From CAWEEP01 sp963808125 (GTDB taxonomy: Bacteria > Chloroflexota > Dormibacteria > Aeolococcales > Aeolococcaceae), in assembly GCA_963808125.1 (NCBI GenBank), contig CAWEEP010000042.1, positions 1 through 64,000 of the forward strand: 64,000 bases of DNA. Reading direction: 5' to 3'. The position numbers were made by a program, and so were the translations under genes. The notes under the pieces are model-generated. The model was given only the letters and a program-made list of their open reading frames with translations. It searched no databases and was not told the origin of the DNA. Of this stretch, positions 34,088 through 43,826 are shown one piece after another; positions within the stretch are counted from its first letter, which is position 1; every line of letters begins with the position of its first letter.

Positions 34088-35686
34088 TCAGACGGGCGGG
34101 CTCCCGGCCACTGCCGCCATATCCGCCACCACCTCATCGAGAGTGGATTGCATGATGCCCCGGATCACCAGGCCGCGGATCTGGACTAACAACCCGTCCA
34201 GCGGGAGGTTGCGCGCCACTGCCTCGTCGATCATCTCTTCCACCCTGGGCGAGGAGCGCTGGAGGCGCTCCCGGGCCACCCGCTTCAACTCGGGCGCCAT
34301 CGTGGCGATGGGCGACGCCGGCGCCTGGACCTCGGGTTCAAAGATGCTCGGCGGAGGTGCTCCCCACCTGGCCCTCGGGGGGCCGTCCGGCGGTATCGCG
34401 GCAGACGTCGCGAAGGGATCGGTTTGGGGCTGCTGCACCTCCGCCGTCGTCCACGGGGGTGGAGTTGACCAGTCGATGCCGCCGGGAAGCGACCCTGGCG
34501 GATCCGCCATTGCCTGCGGGTCGGTGGTCTCGGCCACCGCGGGTGGGGGAGGGACAAACTGGGCGGAGGTCTCTTCCGCTCCGTTCGGTTCGCGCCGGAC
34601 CCAGACGGTTCCCCTTCGCGTCGCCGCCAGCGGATCGAGGAGGGTCGCCTCCCCCAGCTCGGGGTGGCGCTCGGTGTAGGTGGCCACTTGGCGTCCGTCG
34701 AGGATGAGCGTCACGCCCCTGCCCAGCGGTGTGTCGAGTTCCACCACATGCGATCCGGGCCGCCCGCAGAGGTCCGCGACCAGCCCGGGCCAATCCGTCC
34801 ACGACAGCCGGAGATCCTCGTAGCAGGGGTTTCCGCGGAAGAGGGAAGGGGCGACATCGACGATCAGGGGGTCGAACAGGTAGGCCGCCACGGTGGCATC
34901 GGTCCAGCCGCTCATCAGGTTCAGCGCGGCCTCGCCGAACAGCTTCGCCTCCCCTTGGAAGGCGTACTGCTCGAATAGGGCGCCGTCCTTGACCAGGACC
35001 ACGCCCACTGCCTCGGGCTTGCGGACGACGACGGCGCCGTGGACGATTGCCGGCGCCAGTGCCGCGATGACGACCGCCTCAGACGGGATGCCCTCGAAGA
35101 TCACGGTGCCGCGGGGCAGGAGGGGAATCAGATCGTGTGGCCCAGGCGTCCAATCCGCGTATTCGTCGAGATCTGACGCCGCTTGACCGGTTACGTTCAC
35201 TTCGGTGTCCTCGTGGATCTGAGGTGCCGGCTCGTCGTGGGAGTGAGCGGCGGGGGCAGGCCAGGGCTCGGGGGCCCTTCCCGTCGGCTGCGGAGTGACC
35301 GGGCTCGGCCACGGATCGGGGGAAGAATCACGGGCGGAGGGCGCGGCTGGAGCAGGCCAGGGATCGGGAGCCTTGCCGTAGGGCGGCGCGGCAGGAGAGG
35401 TCCATGCCTCGGGACCGGCAGCACCCGCGGCCAGGCCGGGGTCATTCGCGAGAGGCGTTTGCCCGGCATCCCCAACGGCCGGGGCGCTATTTTCCGGAGG
35501 CCAGGCCGGGAGGGATTCGAGCGGCTCGGGGGGCGCCCCGGGGGATTCCTGGGGGCGAAGCCACTCGCTGGGGACCGTCGGCCACCCACCCACCTCAGGA
35601 TTGGGCTGAACGCTCTCGGGATTGGGCTCCGTGTCGCCGCCGTCGCTCCGCTTGTCTGGCGCCGACCCTTCTGGGTTGTCGCTCAT
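34088..35686 (-). CDS. Large Pro-rich cytoplasmic protein of unknown function
   Basis: 532 aa from ATG 35686. The N-terminal 190 residues are Pro/Ala-rich with degenerate repeats around 'DPWPAPAAP', 'DPWPSPVTP' and 'EPWPAPAAH'. A central folded domain of about 200 residues ('LPRGTVIFEGIPSEAVVIAA', 'VGVVLVKDGALFEQYAFQGE', 'VVELDTPLGRGVTLILDGRQ') resembles DUF4388-like or roadblock-like regulators of motility. Another Pro-rich linker and a C-terminal helical stretch ('ELKRVARERLQRSSPRVEEM') follow. No signal peptide. Stop lies just before the sortase start, so the pair is probably cotranscribed. Confidence 0.6.
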   Translation of the reverse strand: MSDNPEGSAPDKRSDGGDTEPNPESVQPNPEVGGWPTVPSEWLRPQESPGAPPEPLESLPAWPPENSAPAVGDAGQTPLANDPGLAAGAAGPEAWTSPAAPPYGKAPDPWPAPAAPSARDSSPDPWPSPVTPQPTGRAPEPWPAPAAHSHDEPAPQIHEDTEVNVTGQAASDLDEYADWTPGPHDLIPLLPRGTVIFEGIPSEAVVIAALAPAIVHGAVVVRKPEAVGVVLVKDGALFEQYAFQGEAKLFGEAALNLMSGWTDATVAAYLFDPLIVDVAPSLFRGNPCYEDLRLSWTDWPGLVADLCGRPGSHVVELDTPLGRGVTLILDGRQVATYTERHPELGEATLLDPLAATRRGTVWVRREPNGAEETSAQFVPPPPAVAETTDPQAMADPPGSLPGGIDWSTPPPWTTAEVQQPQTDPFATSAAIPPDGPPRARWGAPPPSIFEPEVQAPASPIATMAPELKRVARERLQRSSPRVEEMIDEAVARNLPLDGLLVQIRGLVIRGIMQSTLDEVVADMAAVAGSPPV

Positions 35687-35840
35687 GCCTCCTATCCTAA
35701 TCCCAGCCCCGCCATAACTCGGCGTTTCCGGCAATCGTATGGCGGCCTGCTTTGCACGGACCGGCGCCGGTTCATCACCGGCGCCGGCTGCGCCCTTCCC
35801 CTCTGGCCGCGCCACGTTCGTGCCGGCGCGGGTTCGGTGG

Positions 35841-36230
35841 TCAGACAGCCTCTGCCAACGGTGATGCCGTCTGGTCGATTTCGGTGCCGACCTCGTCCCC
35901 GCTCGGCCGGCGGGCCTGGAGCAGCTTGACGGTCTCCGCGACCACCTCGGTGCTGTATCGGCGAAGGCCGTCGGACCCCGAGTACTCCCGAGTCCGCAAC
36001 CGCCCTTCGATGTAAACGCGCCGCCCGCGGGTGCAGTACAGGGCGCAGACTTCCGCCAGCCTGCCGTAGGCGACGATGGCGTGATACTCCGTCTCCTCCT
36101 GGCGGTTGCCTTCGCCGTCGCGCCACTGGGAATTGGTGGCGAGGCGCAGCCGTGTCATCGGCTTGCCGCTGCTGGGCAGGCTCTCCGCGTCTTTGGTGAG
36201 GTTGCCAATGAGGATCACCCGGTTGACCAT
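35841..36230 (-). CDS. ssb: Single-stranded DNA-binding protein, short form
   Basis: 129 aa from ATG 36230. 'VNRVILIGNLTKDAESLPSS', 'VTRLRLATNSQW'-like strand with 'ETEYHAIVAYGRLAEVCALY' and 'RRVYIEGRLRTREYSGSDGL' define the OB fold. The C-terminus 'DQTASPLAEAV' lacks the DDxxF-type acidic tip that recruits repair proteins in chromosomal SSB. Such short SSBs are common on conjugative elements and plasmids, which fits the TrbL- and VirB2-like neighbours. Confidence 0.9.
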   Translation of the reverse strand: MVNRVILIGNLTKDAESLPSSGKPMTRLRLATNSQWRDGEGNRQEETEYHAIVAYGRLAEVCALYCTRGRRVYIEGRLRTREYSGSDGLRRYSTEVVAETVKLLQARRPSGDEVGTEIDQTASPLAEAV

Positions 36231-36279
36231 GTCAATGCCTCCAGTGGTGTGAGATGAGACGACTACCGGTCTCTGAGCG

Positions 36280-36782
36280 TTAGGGCAGCTCGAGGAACTG
36301 CTGAGGGTCCTCTGGGGTGCCGTTCACCCGGATCTCGAAATGTAGGTGGGGCCCCGTGGCGTCACCCGTCGCACCGACCCCGCCAATCACCTGGCCTGCC
36401 GTGACCCGCTCCCCGTCGTGACGCACACGCTCTCCAGATGCCCGTACAGGCTGCTCAGACCGTCGGCGTGGTCGATGATGATGTGAAGCCCGTAGCCGGT
36501 CGTGTCATCGATGACCTGCGCGGTACCGGCGAGCGTGGCGTGGACGGGCGTACCGGCCGCGGCGGCGAGGTCGATCCCCGAATGGAAATGCCCCCCGGGA
36601 CAGTCGGGATCCACCGGCTCAAGCGCGAACGAGGTGCAGCCGAAGGGTTGCGTGATCACTGCCCCGATGACGGGCTTGACGAATGATGTCGTGGCGGAAT
36701 CCAGAACGGCAGCCCCCGCTCCGCCGAGAAGGCTGAGGCCCGCCAACAGGGCGGCGGTCAGGCCGGCGATGGCGCGCAGCAT
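36280..36782 (-). CDS. M23 family peptidoglycan endopeptidase (frameshifted)
   Basis: ATG 36782 with signal peptide 'AIAGLTAALLAGLSLLGGAG'. 'VITQPFGCTSFALEPV' and 'GGHFHSGIDLAAAAGTPVHA' provide HxxxD zinc ligands. After a shift near 36,420 come 'GQVIGGVGATGDATGPHLHF' with HxH, and 'RVNGTPEDPQQFLELP' to the TAA. About 167 aa. LytM-type enzyme that cuts wall peptides; next to TrbL-like genes it would open the wall for a secretion channel. An internal Cys pair (GCTSF, VDPDCPGG) suggests a disulfide. Confidence 0.82.
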
Positions 36783-36784
36783 TC

Positions 36785-37692
36785 TCAGGTGTCCCCGGGG
36801 CGCAGCGTCAGCGAGGTACGCCGCGCCTGGCGCCCGAGCTCGCGGCTGACGGCGGAGAACGCGCCGCCCTGGCGCGCCGCTGAGGCCAGAGCCTGGGGAA
36901 CCTTGAGGGCGACCCACAACGTCGCCAGCGCGTAGAGCGTGGCCGCCAGGCTCGAACCTCCGGCAAGCCCGGTGGCGGTCGCGACGCGGAGCACGGTGAT
37001 CTGCGCCGCCTGCATGAAGAGGGCAACACAGAAGAGACGGGCCCAGGTCTGCGCAAGACCCCTCGTCTCCGGCAGGATGGTGGCGAGAGCGGCGAGCGGT
37101 GCGACAGCGATGAGCACCTGGAGCACCGCCATCCGCACCACGTAGGTGAGTGCGAGGATGACCACCGCCACCACGAGGGCCAGCACAACGACGATCTTGA
37201 AGAGGTCGGCAGCAGGCTCGCCTGCTGAAGGGACGACGGGTCGAGGGGGTTGGTCCAGGGCATCGAACCGCCGCCCAGGCTCTGGGCGAAGGTGCTGAGA
37301 CTGTTGTTGAGGTCGATCGTTCCCTGCATCAGAGTGAGCGACGCGTGCATCAGGAAGACGGCGAGGAGGACCCTAGGCAGCGCCGCTTTCACGTCATGCG
37401 CCGAGGTGACGCTGCGATCCAGGGTGCTGCGGACGAAGACGGCGAGGACCACGAGCACGAGTAGCGCGTCTCCAGCCAGGCTGAAGTCGGTGTTGAAGGC
37501 GGCAAGGTGCGGGTTGCTGGTGAGGGGCAGCGCCCCGGGTCGCGACGTGTCCACCGTGGTGAACAGGAAGTCGTTCAGCAGGCCGAGGATGTCCTTCCGC
37601 CCACTGTTCACGAACTGACTCAACAGACTGGCGATCAGCCCGCCGAGGCTGCTCAAGGGATTGAGGGACCCGACCACCACCTCCGCACGCAT
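36785..37692 (-). CDS. TrbL/VirB6-like conjugation membrane protein (frameshifted)
   Basis: From ATG 37692: 'LNPLSSLGGLIASLLSQFVN', a loop 'FLFTTVDTSRPGALPLT', helices 'LVLVVLAVFVRSTLDRSVTS' and 'RVLLAVFLMHASLTLMQGTI'. A shift near 37,205 gives 'LFKIVVVLALVVAVVILALT', 'AVLQVLIAVAPLAALATILP', 'WARLFCVALFMQAAQITVLR'. About 300 aa with six or seven helices. The last part is typical of TrbL/VirB6 channel proteins of Gram-positive-type secretion systems. Lies between the M23 peptidase and a small VirB2-like gene on the same strand. Confidence 0.7.
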
Positions 37693-37701
37693 CGCCGGGA
37701 C

Positions 37702-37941
37702 TCAGTGCATCCCGCTGGGGATGGTGGCAATGAGAGCGTGAGCGAGGGTTCCGGCCAGCTCGGCGCCGATGGTGCCGACGATAATCCGGCCGATCCATCG
37801 CCGCGCCTCGTATGCCGTCCGCGGGTCGACGGCGAACATCCGATAGATGAAGGCGGCGATGAGGGCGAGGGCGCCGAGACTGCCAACGACGCCCTGCGCC
37901 AGCAGCACCCAGTTATCGACGAGCGTCTTGAGCGAATCCAT
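37702..37941 (-). CDS. VirB2/TrbC-like small membrane protein
   Basis: 79 aa from ATG 37941. Two helices: 'NWVLLAQGVVGSLGALALIA' with 'AFIYRMFAV', and 'IIVGTIGAELAGTLAHALIA', separated by a basic cytoplasmic loop 'DPRTAYEARRWIGR'. Size and layout match pilin-like or TrbC/VirB2 subunits that accompany TrbL. It is the first gene of the minus-strand group. Confidence 0.6.
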   Translation of the reverse strand: MDSLKTLVDNWVLLAQGVVGSLGALALIAAFIYRMFAVDPRTAYEARRWIGRIIVGTIGAELAGTLAHALIATIPSGMH

Positions 37942-38329
37942 CGGCGGGGCCTCCTGGACAACCCGAATTCATCGGTTGACCGCCCCACCGGCTCCGGCCG
38001 CCGAGCGGCCTATCGCGGAAGGTTATACAAACGTGTCGTCCTGTGTCAAGCTAACGCCGGGCGGAGGAGGCATCTCCTTATGGACGATGTGAGGGCCGTC
38101 TCACCAGCCGGGTCCAGTTGACCTCTTTGCCCAGGTTGGACACGGCCCCGCGAGTTTAGGGACCGAGCCGTTCCCAGTGCCAAGTGTTTCAGAGAGGGCC
38201 ATGTTCAAACTGACCAATACCGGGTGGTCGGGGCCCTTGACAATCTGGCCGGCGACCGATTCGGCGGTCACGTCGATCGTTCGTTCGTGACCGCCCTTTG
38301 CACCGCACGCCGGTCCTGAGGACGCAGGC
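37942..38329. other. Gap, possible assembly join
   Basis: The left part is lower in GC and should hold the promoter of the minus-strand conjugation-like genes ('GTTATACAAACGTGTCG' region). From about 38,125 to 38,320 a minus-strand frame reads like protein ('GHERTIDVTAESVAGQIVKG', 'PDHPVLVSLNMALSETLG') but has no start and would run into dnaJ in another frame. This may be the tail of a gene cut at a contig end near 38,320. Confidence 0.35.
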
Positions 38330-39286
38330 TCAGGCGAGTCGGAAGCCGGAGGCGGCCACGCGGTGCGGGGGGGTGAGGGGAAGAGGGAGGCGGACGTCCA
38401 CCTCGGCGATGAGGTCGCCGGCCCCCTCGCCGCGAAGGCGGGGCATGCCGAGGCCTCGCAGACGGAATTGCACCCCGTTCTGCGTCTCGGGCGGCACGGT
38501 CAGGGCGACCCGGCGGCCGGCCAGGGTGGGAACCTCGACACTGCCCCCGAGCAGGGCGATGTCCAGGGGGACGGCGACCCTCGCGCGCAGCGTGTCGCCC
38601 TCGCGGGTGAAGGTGTGGTGCGGGCGGATGTGCACCTTGACGAGAAGGTCCCCGTTGGCCCCTCCGCCGGAGCCGGCGCCACCCTGCCCAGTGGCCCGGA
38701 CCCGGGCCCCGTCATGGATCCCGGCGGGGATGCGGACCTCGACCCGTCGCGTCCCGCCGGCGCCGGTGAGTTCCAGGGTTCGGACGGTGCCTCTGAAAGC
38801 CTCTTCGAGGCTGATCTCGCCCTCACCCTCCACGTCGTTCCCGCGGCGCGCGGCGGGCGCCGCGGCCCGGCCCGTCTGGCGTGCGCCGCCCCCCGTCTCC
38901 CCGTGACCGAAGAGGTCGTAGAAGAAGTCGGAAAAGGGCGTGGGCCGTCCGAAGAGGCCCTCAAGCTCCTCTGGGGACACGGTCCGGTACTCGACGTCGG
39001 GGCCGCCGCCGGGGCGGGAGCCACCCGGCCGGCCCGCCTTCTCCCACGCCTCGTGCTCCTGCCAGCGCGGGCCCAGCTCGTCATACTTCTTGCGCTTCTC
39101 AGGGTCGCCGAGCACCTCGTAGGCCTCGGTGATCTCCTTGAACTTTGCCTCGGCCTCTTTGTTCCCCGGGTTGACATCGGGGTGGTACTGGCGGGCGAGC
39201 TTGCGGAAGGCGCTCTTGACCTCCTTCTCCGTCGCCGTGCGGACGACGCCGAGCGTCGCGTAGTAGTCGTGGAAGGTCGTTGCCAT
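38330..39286 (-). CDS. DnaJ-type cochaperone without zinc finger (CbpA-like)
   Basis: 318 aa from ATG 39286 (ATG 39289 also possible). J domain: 'DYYATLGVVRTATEKEVKSA', 'FRKLARQYHPDVNPGNKEAE' with HPD, 'AYEVLGDPEKRKKYDELG'. A Gly/Arg-rich linker follows and then the two C-terminal substrate-binding beta domains ('VRIPAGIHDGARVRATGQGG', 'LLVKVHIRPHHTFTREGDTL', 'TVPPETQNGVQFRLRGLGMP'). The CxxCxGxG zinc region of true DnaJ is absent. Assists DnaK. Divergent from the 2-oxoglutarate dehydrogenase gene. Confidence 0.9.
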   Translation of the reverse strand: MATTFHDYYATLGVVRTATEKEVKSAFRKLARQYHPDVNPGNKEAEAKFKEITEAYEVLGDPEKRKKYDELGPRWQEHEAWEKAGRPGGSRPGGGPDVEYRTVSPEELEGLFGRPTPFSDFFYDLFGHGETGGGARQTGRAAAPAARRGNDVEGEGEISLEEAFRGTVRTLELTGAGGTRRVEVRIPAGIHDGARVRATGQGGAGSGGGANGDLLVKVHIRPHHTFTREGDTLRARVAVPLDIALLGGSVEVPTLAGRRVALTVPPETQNGVQFRLRGLGMPRLRGEGAGDLIAEVDVRLPLPLTPPHRVAASGFRLA

Positions 39287-39530
39287 CATGGGAAGTGTGG
39301 GCCGCGATGGGTCGGTGGCGGTGGCTTCGATGATTCCCGTACCTCGCCACGCCCGGCGCGAAACGGCGCCACCCCCCGGCAGCGGCGTGCCCTCCCGCCG
39401 ACGATGCCGGCGCGTTGAAGGCGCATGGTCACCGTTTGGCGCGGAGGTGAGAGGATATGGACACGGGGGCGCCCTCGCGGTGCCCATCCGTCCCCCGAGA
39501 GCAGTCACCTCCGAAGGCTGAGCCCCATCC

Positions 39531-42500
39531 GTGCCTGACACAGCTCCCATCCTCCTCCCGGCACTCGGAGAATCCGTGACCGAGGGGATCGTCGCTCGCT
39601 GGGCGAAACAGGTTGGGGATCCTGTCCTCGAGGGCGAGACGGTGGTGGAGGTCACCACCGACAAGGTCGACATCGAGGTCCCCTCGCCGATCACCGGCAT
39701 CCTCTCGGAGATCTCCGCCCAGGAGGGGAAGGCGGTCCCGGTGGGCGGGAGGCTGGGCCTGGTGGACGCCGGTGCCCCGAGCAAGGCGACCCCCAAGCCG
39801 CGTGCGGCTGAGCCCGCCGTCTCCGCCCCTCCCGTTCCGACCTTCCCGGCCGCACAGGCGGCGCCCGCCGCAGAGGTGGCCACAACGGCCCCGAAGGCCG
39901 ATTCCGCGATGGCCCCCATAGCGGCGGTGGTCTCACCCGAACTCGTGACGTCCGAGACCGAGCGCGCGGAGCGGATCCCCCCGCCCCCGCCCGATCCCGG
40001 AGCGGAAGCCGTGTCACCACTGGCTCGCCGGGCGGCCGCCATCGCCGGCATCGACCTTCGCCGCGTGAGGGGCACCGGCCCCGGGGGCATGGTGCGCGAT
40101 GCTGACGTCCGGGCCGCCGCGCAGGCGCCACAGGACCCACAGCATCCGACCAAGCCCCGCCAGACCCCGCCGCCCCACCGTGGACTGGTGCCGTCGAGCG
40201 TACCCGTCGCCGGAGGCGACGCACCGACCGTGACCCCCCTGCGCGGCCCGTCCGGTGCCCTCGTCGACGCCATGGAGCGGAGCCTGGAGATCCCCACCGC
40301 CACGTCCTTCCGGACCATCCCCGTCGCCCACCTGGACGCGCGCCGGCGTCAGCTCAACGCGAGCCTGAGCCGGGCGGGGCGCGACCTCAAGGTCTCGTAC
40401 ACCCATCTAATCGGGTACGCGCTGACCCGGGCCGCCGGCGAGATGCCCCAGATGTGCGCCCATCTCGAGCACGATGACGAAGGCAAACCGGTGCGCGCCG
40501 AGAACGGTGTACACCTCGGCCTGGCCGTGGACAGCCGGCGCAAGGACGGCAGCCGGTTCCTCGTCGTGCCCGTCGTTCGCGACGCCGCCACACTGGACTT
40601 CGCGGCCTTCCATGCCGAGTACGAACGCCTCGTCGACCTGGCTCGCGGAAACCGGCTGGCCCTCGACGATCTGCGGGGCGCCACCCTCACCCTGACCAAC
40701 CCTGGCGGGATCGGCACCATGGCGTCGGTGCCGCGGCTCATGTCGGGCCAGGGCTGCATCATCGCCGCCGGGGCCATCGGCTACCCTCCCGAATACCGGC
40801 ACCTCGGCGAGGCCGAATTGCGCCAGCGCGGGGTCGCCAAGGTCGTGACCTTCACCTCGACCTATGACCACCGGATCATCCAGGGCGCCGAGTCGGGAGA
40901 GTTCCTCGGGCGTATCGAGGCGTTGCTGTCCGGCGCCGACGCCTTCTACACCCAGGTCTTCGACAGCCTGGGCCTGGAGATGCCAGTCGACGAGATCTCC
41001 GCCCTGCGGGCGGCGGCAGAGGCGCAGGCGGCGTTGCTGGCGCCGACTACGGCGACGGAGGGCGACCGGGCGCTGGTGGCGGCCATCCAAGCGGCCACCT
41101 CGCTGGTCCAGGCCCACCGGACCCACGGCCACCTGGGGGCCTCCCTCGACCCGCTGGGCACCCCGCCCCCGGGCGACCCGGCGCTCCGGCCGGAGACCTA
41201 CGACCTGACCCCGGAGATCATGGAGCGGATCCCCGCCGACCTCCTCAACGTCCACGTCCCCGGCCGCACCCTCGCCGAAGTCCTGCCCAACCTCCGCCGC
41301 ACCTACTGCGGCACCATCGCCTACGAGATCGAGCACATCTCCAGCCACGAGCAGCGGCTCTGGCTGCGCGAGCAGATCGAGTCGGGCACCCACCGGCTCC
41401 CCCTCGCCGAGGACGAGCGGCTGCGGCTGCTCTGGCGCCTCACCAAGGTCGACGCCATGGAGCGCTACTTCCGGCGCGCCTTCCTCGGTCAGAAGACCTT
41501 CAGCGGCGAGGGTGCCGACATGCTCGTGCCCATGCTGGAGAAGCTCTTCGGTCTGATCGCCGACGACGGCACCGACCAGGTGGTCATGGGCATGGCCCAC
41601 CGCGGCCGTCTCGCCGTGATCGCCCACGTCGTCAACCGTCCCTACGAACAGTTGCTGCAATCCTTCGAGAGAGGCGAGTTGCGCCCGCGGGTCAGCGGCG
41701 CCATCGACGACCCCACCGGTGACGTGAAGTACCACCTCGGCGCGACCGGCACCTACATCACCGACACCGGACTGCCGATCACTGTCCGGCTGGTGCCCAA
41801 CCCCTCGCACCTGGAGGCGGTCGGCGGCGTCGTCGAGGGCTGGACGCGGGCCTTGCAGTCACATCGGGACGGGGCGTCGATCCACCTCGACACCGAGGCA
41901 GCCATCCCCATCCTCATCCACGGCGACGCCTCGTTCAGCGGCGAGGGCGCCGTGCAGGAGGTCCTCAATCTCCAGTCCCTCGCCGGCTACTCGACCGGCG
42001 GGACGATCCACATCATCGTCGACAACCAGGTCGGCTTCACCACCGACCCCGGCGAGTCCCGCTCCACCCGCTACGCGAGCGACCTCGCCAAGGGATTCGA
42101 CATCCCCATCGTCCACATCAACGCCGACGACCCCGAGGCTTGCATCACCGCGGTGCGACTAGCCCACGACTACCGCCGGATCTTCCATCGCGACATCGTC
42201 ATGAACCTGATCGGCTACCGCCGCTTCGGGCACAACGAGGCCGACGAGCCGAGCTACACCCAGCCCGTCATGTACCGGCGCATCCGTGAGCACCCGACAG
42301 TGCGCGCGCTCTTCGTGGGGCAGCTTGTCGGCGACGGGCTGATCACGGCGGAGGAGGCGGCGCGGCAATCGGAGGAGGTGTACGCCCGCATCGGCGAGGC
42401 CCACAAGCGGGTCAAGGCGAACCTCACCACCCTGATGGACGAGGACACCTCCGGCGGGCCGGGATCCGCGGCGAGGCTGGACGGCCTCGACGTCGCCACC

Positions 42501-43826
42501 AGCGTGTCCGAGGCAATCCTCCGCGCCGCCAACGACCAGATCTACGCCGCCCCCGACGGCTTCACCGTCAACCGCAAGCTGGGCCGCCAGCTCGAGACCC
42601 GCCGCGCGTCACTGTCGTCGGGGAACATCGACTACGGCCACGCCGAGGCTCTCGCCTTCGCCTCCCTGCTGCTCGATGGCATCCCCGTTCGCCTCACCGG
42701 TCAGGACACGGCGCGCGGCACGTTCAGCCATCGGCACATGGTTCTCCATGACGAGCTCAACGGGGACATCTGGGTGCCGTTGCAGCATCTCTCGGGTGCA
42801 GCGGCCGCCCTCGAGGTGCACAACAGCCCGCTCAGCGAGGTGGGACCCCTCGCCTTCGAGTACGGCTTCAGCGCCGCCGACCCCGCCTGCCTCGTCATCT
42901 GGGAGGCGCAGTTCGGCGACTTCGCCAACAACGCGCAGATGGTCATCGACCAGTTCATCGTCGCCGCCCAGGCCAAGTGGGGCCAGCGCTCCCGCCTGGT
43001 GCTCCTCCTGCCCCACGGCTACGAGGGACAGGGACCCGAGCACTCCAGCGCCCGCGTGGAGCGCTTCCTCCAGCTGGCCGCCCACGGCAACATCCGGGTC
43101 GCCAACTGCACGACCTCGGGCCAGTACTTCCACCTGCTGCGCAACCAGGCCCTCGCCACCCTGCCGCGGCCGCTGATGATCATGACCCCCAAGTCGGGGC
43201 TGCGGGCTCAGGAGACGAGCTCCAGCCTCGCCGATCTCACCGGCGGCACCTTCCGGGCGGTCATCGACGACGCCCGGGCGGCGCAGCATCCGGAGCGAGT
43301 GCGCACCCTCCTCCTCTGCACCGGCAAGATCCACTGGGAGTTGCAGGGTCATGAGCTCCGCGAGCACGCCCCCGACCTCGCCATCGCCCGCGTCGAATTG
43401 CTGGACCCGATCCCCCTGGATGAGATCCTCGAGCTCGTTGCAGGCTATCCAAACCTGGAGCGCCTCTTCTGGGTGCAGGAGGAGCCGCGCAACATGGGCG
43501 CCTGGGGTCATGTGCAGCGCCCCATCGGCCTGGCCCGTCCCTACGAGGTGAGCTGGGAGTACATCGGCCGGCCCGGCCGGGCCAGCCCCTCGGAGGGATA
43601 CAAGGGATCCCACGTCATCGAGCAGGAGCGGATCATCCGCGAGGCCCTGCTGACGTCCCCGGCTGCGCGCGAGTTCGTGACCACGGCGCGGCCGAGGCTT
43701 AGCACCCCGGGCGAGGAGCCCCACGATGGCAACGGCCACGAGGCGGTGGCGGCTGAACTCGCCGAGATCCGCCCGATCCCGCCGCGACGCCGCTCCCCCG
43801 CCGCCCGGCGGTCGCGCTCGTCGTGA
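39531..43826 (+). CDS. Single-chain 2-oxoglutarate dehydrogenase: lipoyl + E3-binding + E2 + E1
   Basis: 1431 aa from GTG 39531. Domains in order: lipoyl (1-80, Lys45 in 'VVEVTTDKVDIEVPS'), Ala/Pro linker, E3/E1-binding domain (161-198, 'VSPLARRAAAIAGIDLRRVR'), E2 acyltransferase (about 255-480, 'TSTYDHRIIQGAESGEFLGR'), then the full E1 (about 500-1400; 'ERYFRRAFLGQKTFSGEGAD', 'VMGMAHRGRLAVIAHVVNRP', 'GDASFSGEGAVQEVLNLQSL', 'VNRKLGRQLETRRASLSSGN'). Corynebacterial OdhA and mycobacterial Kgd fuse E2-core and E1 but lack lipoyl and binding domains; here all are in one chain. Converts 2-oxoglutarate to succinyl-CoA. Overlaps lpd. Confidence 0.9.
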   Translation: MPDTAPILLPALGESVTEGIVARWAKQVGDPVLEGETVVEVTTDKVDIEVPSPITGILSEISAQEGKAVPVGGRLGLVDAGAPSKATPKPRAAEPAVSAPPVPTFPAAQAAPAAEVATTAPKADSAMAPIAAVVSPELVTSETERAERIPPPPPDPGAEAVSPLARRAAAIAGIDLRRVRGTGPGGMVRDADVRAAAQAPQDPQHPTKPRQTPPPHRGLVPSSVPVAGGDAPTVTPLRGPSGALVDAMERSLEIPTATSFRTIPVAHLDARRRQLNASLSRAGRDLKVSYTHLIGYALTRAAGEMPQMCAHLEHDDEGKPVRAENGVHLGLAVDSRRKDGSRFLVVPVVRDAATLDFAAFHAEYERLVDLARGNRLALDDLRGATLTLTNPGGIGTMASVPRLMSGQGCIIAAGAIGYPPEYRHLGEAELRQRGVAKVVTFTSTYDHRIIQGAESGEFLGRIEALLSGADAFYTQVFDSLGLEMPVDEISALRAAAEAQAALLAPTTATEGDRALVAAIQAATSLVQAHRTHGHLGASLDPLGTPPPGDPALRPETYDLTPEIMERIPADLLNVHVPGRTLAEVLPNLRRTYCGTIAYEIEHISSHEQRLWLREQIESGTHRLPLAEDERLRLLWRLTKVDAMERYFRRAFLGQKTFSGEGADMLVPMLEKLFGLIADDGTDQVVMGMAHRGRLAVIAHVVNRPYEQLLQSFERGELRPRVSGAIDDPTGDVKYHLGATGTYITDTGLPITVRLVPNPSHLEAVGGVVEGWTRALQSHRDGASIHLDTEAAIPILIHGDASFSGEGAVQEVLNLQSLAGYSTGGTIHIIVDNQVGFTTDPGESRSTRYASDLAKGFDIPIVHINADDPEACITAVRLAHDYRRIFHRDIVMNLIGYRRFGHNEADEPSYTQPVMYRRIREHPTVRALFVGQLVGDGLITAEEAARQSEEVYARIGEAHKRVKANLTTLMDEDTSGGPGSAARLDGLDVATSVSEAILRAANDQIYAAPDGFTVNRKLGRQLETRRASLSSGNIDYGHAEALAFASLLLDGIPVRLTGQDTARGTFSHRHMVLHDELNGDIWVPLQHLSGAAAALEVHNSPLSEVGPLAFEYGFSAADPACLVIWEAQFGDFANNAQMVIDQFIVAAQAKWGQRSRLVLLLPHGYEGQGPEHSSARVERFLQLAAHGNIRVANCTTSGQYFHLLRNQALATLPRPLMIMTPKSGLRAQETSSSLADLTGGTFRAVIDDARAAQHPERVRTLLLCTGKIHWELQGHELREHAPDLAIARVELLDPIPLDEILELVAGYPNLERLFWVQEEPRNMGAWGHVQRPIGLARPYEVSWEYIGRPGRASPSEGYKGSHVIEQERIIREALLTSPAAREFVTTARPRLSTPGEEPHDGNGHEAVAAELAEIRPIPPRRRSPAARRSRSS

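Noticed and set aside
39289..40318. An N-terminal extension of more than 300 residues on DnaJ
   Set aside because: The extension lies antisense to the lipoyl/E2 gene; the J domain starts right after ATG 39286.
42609..43739. A 376-codon minus-strand frame inside the 2-oxoglutarate dehydrogenase gene
   Set aside because: Shadow of the E1 domain; composition-driven.
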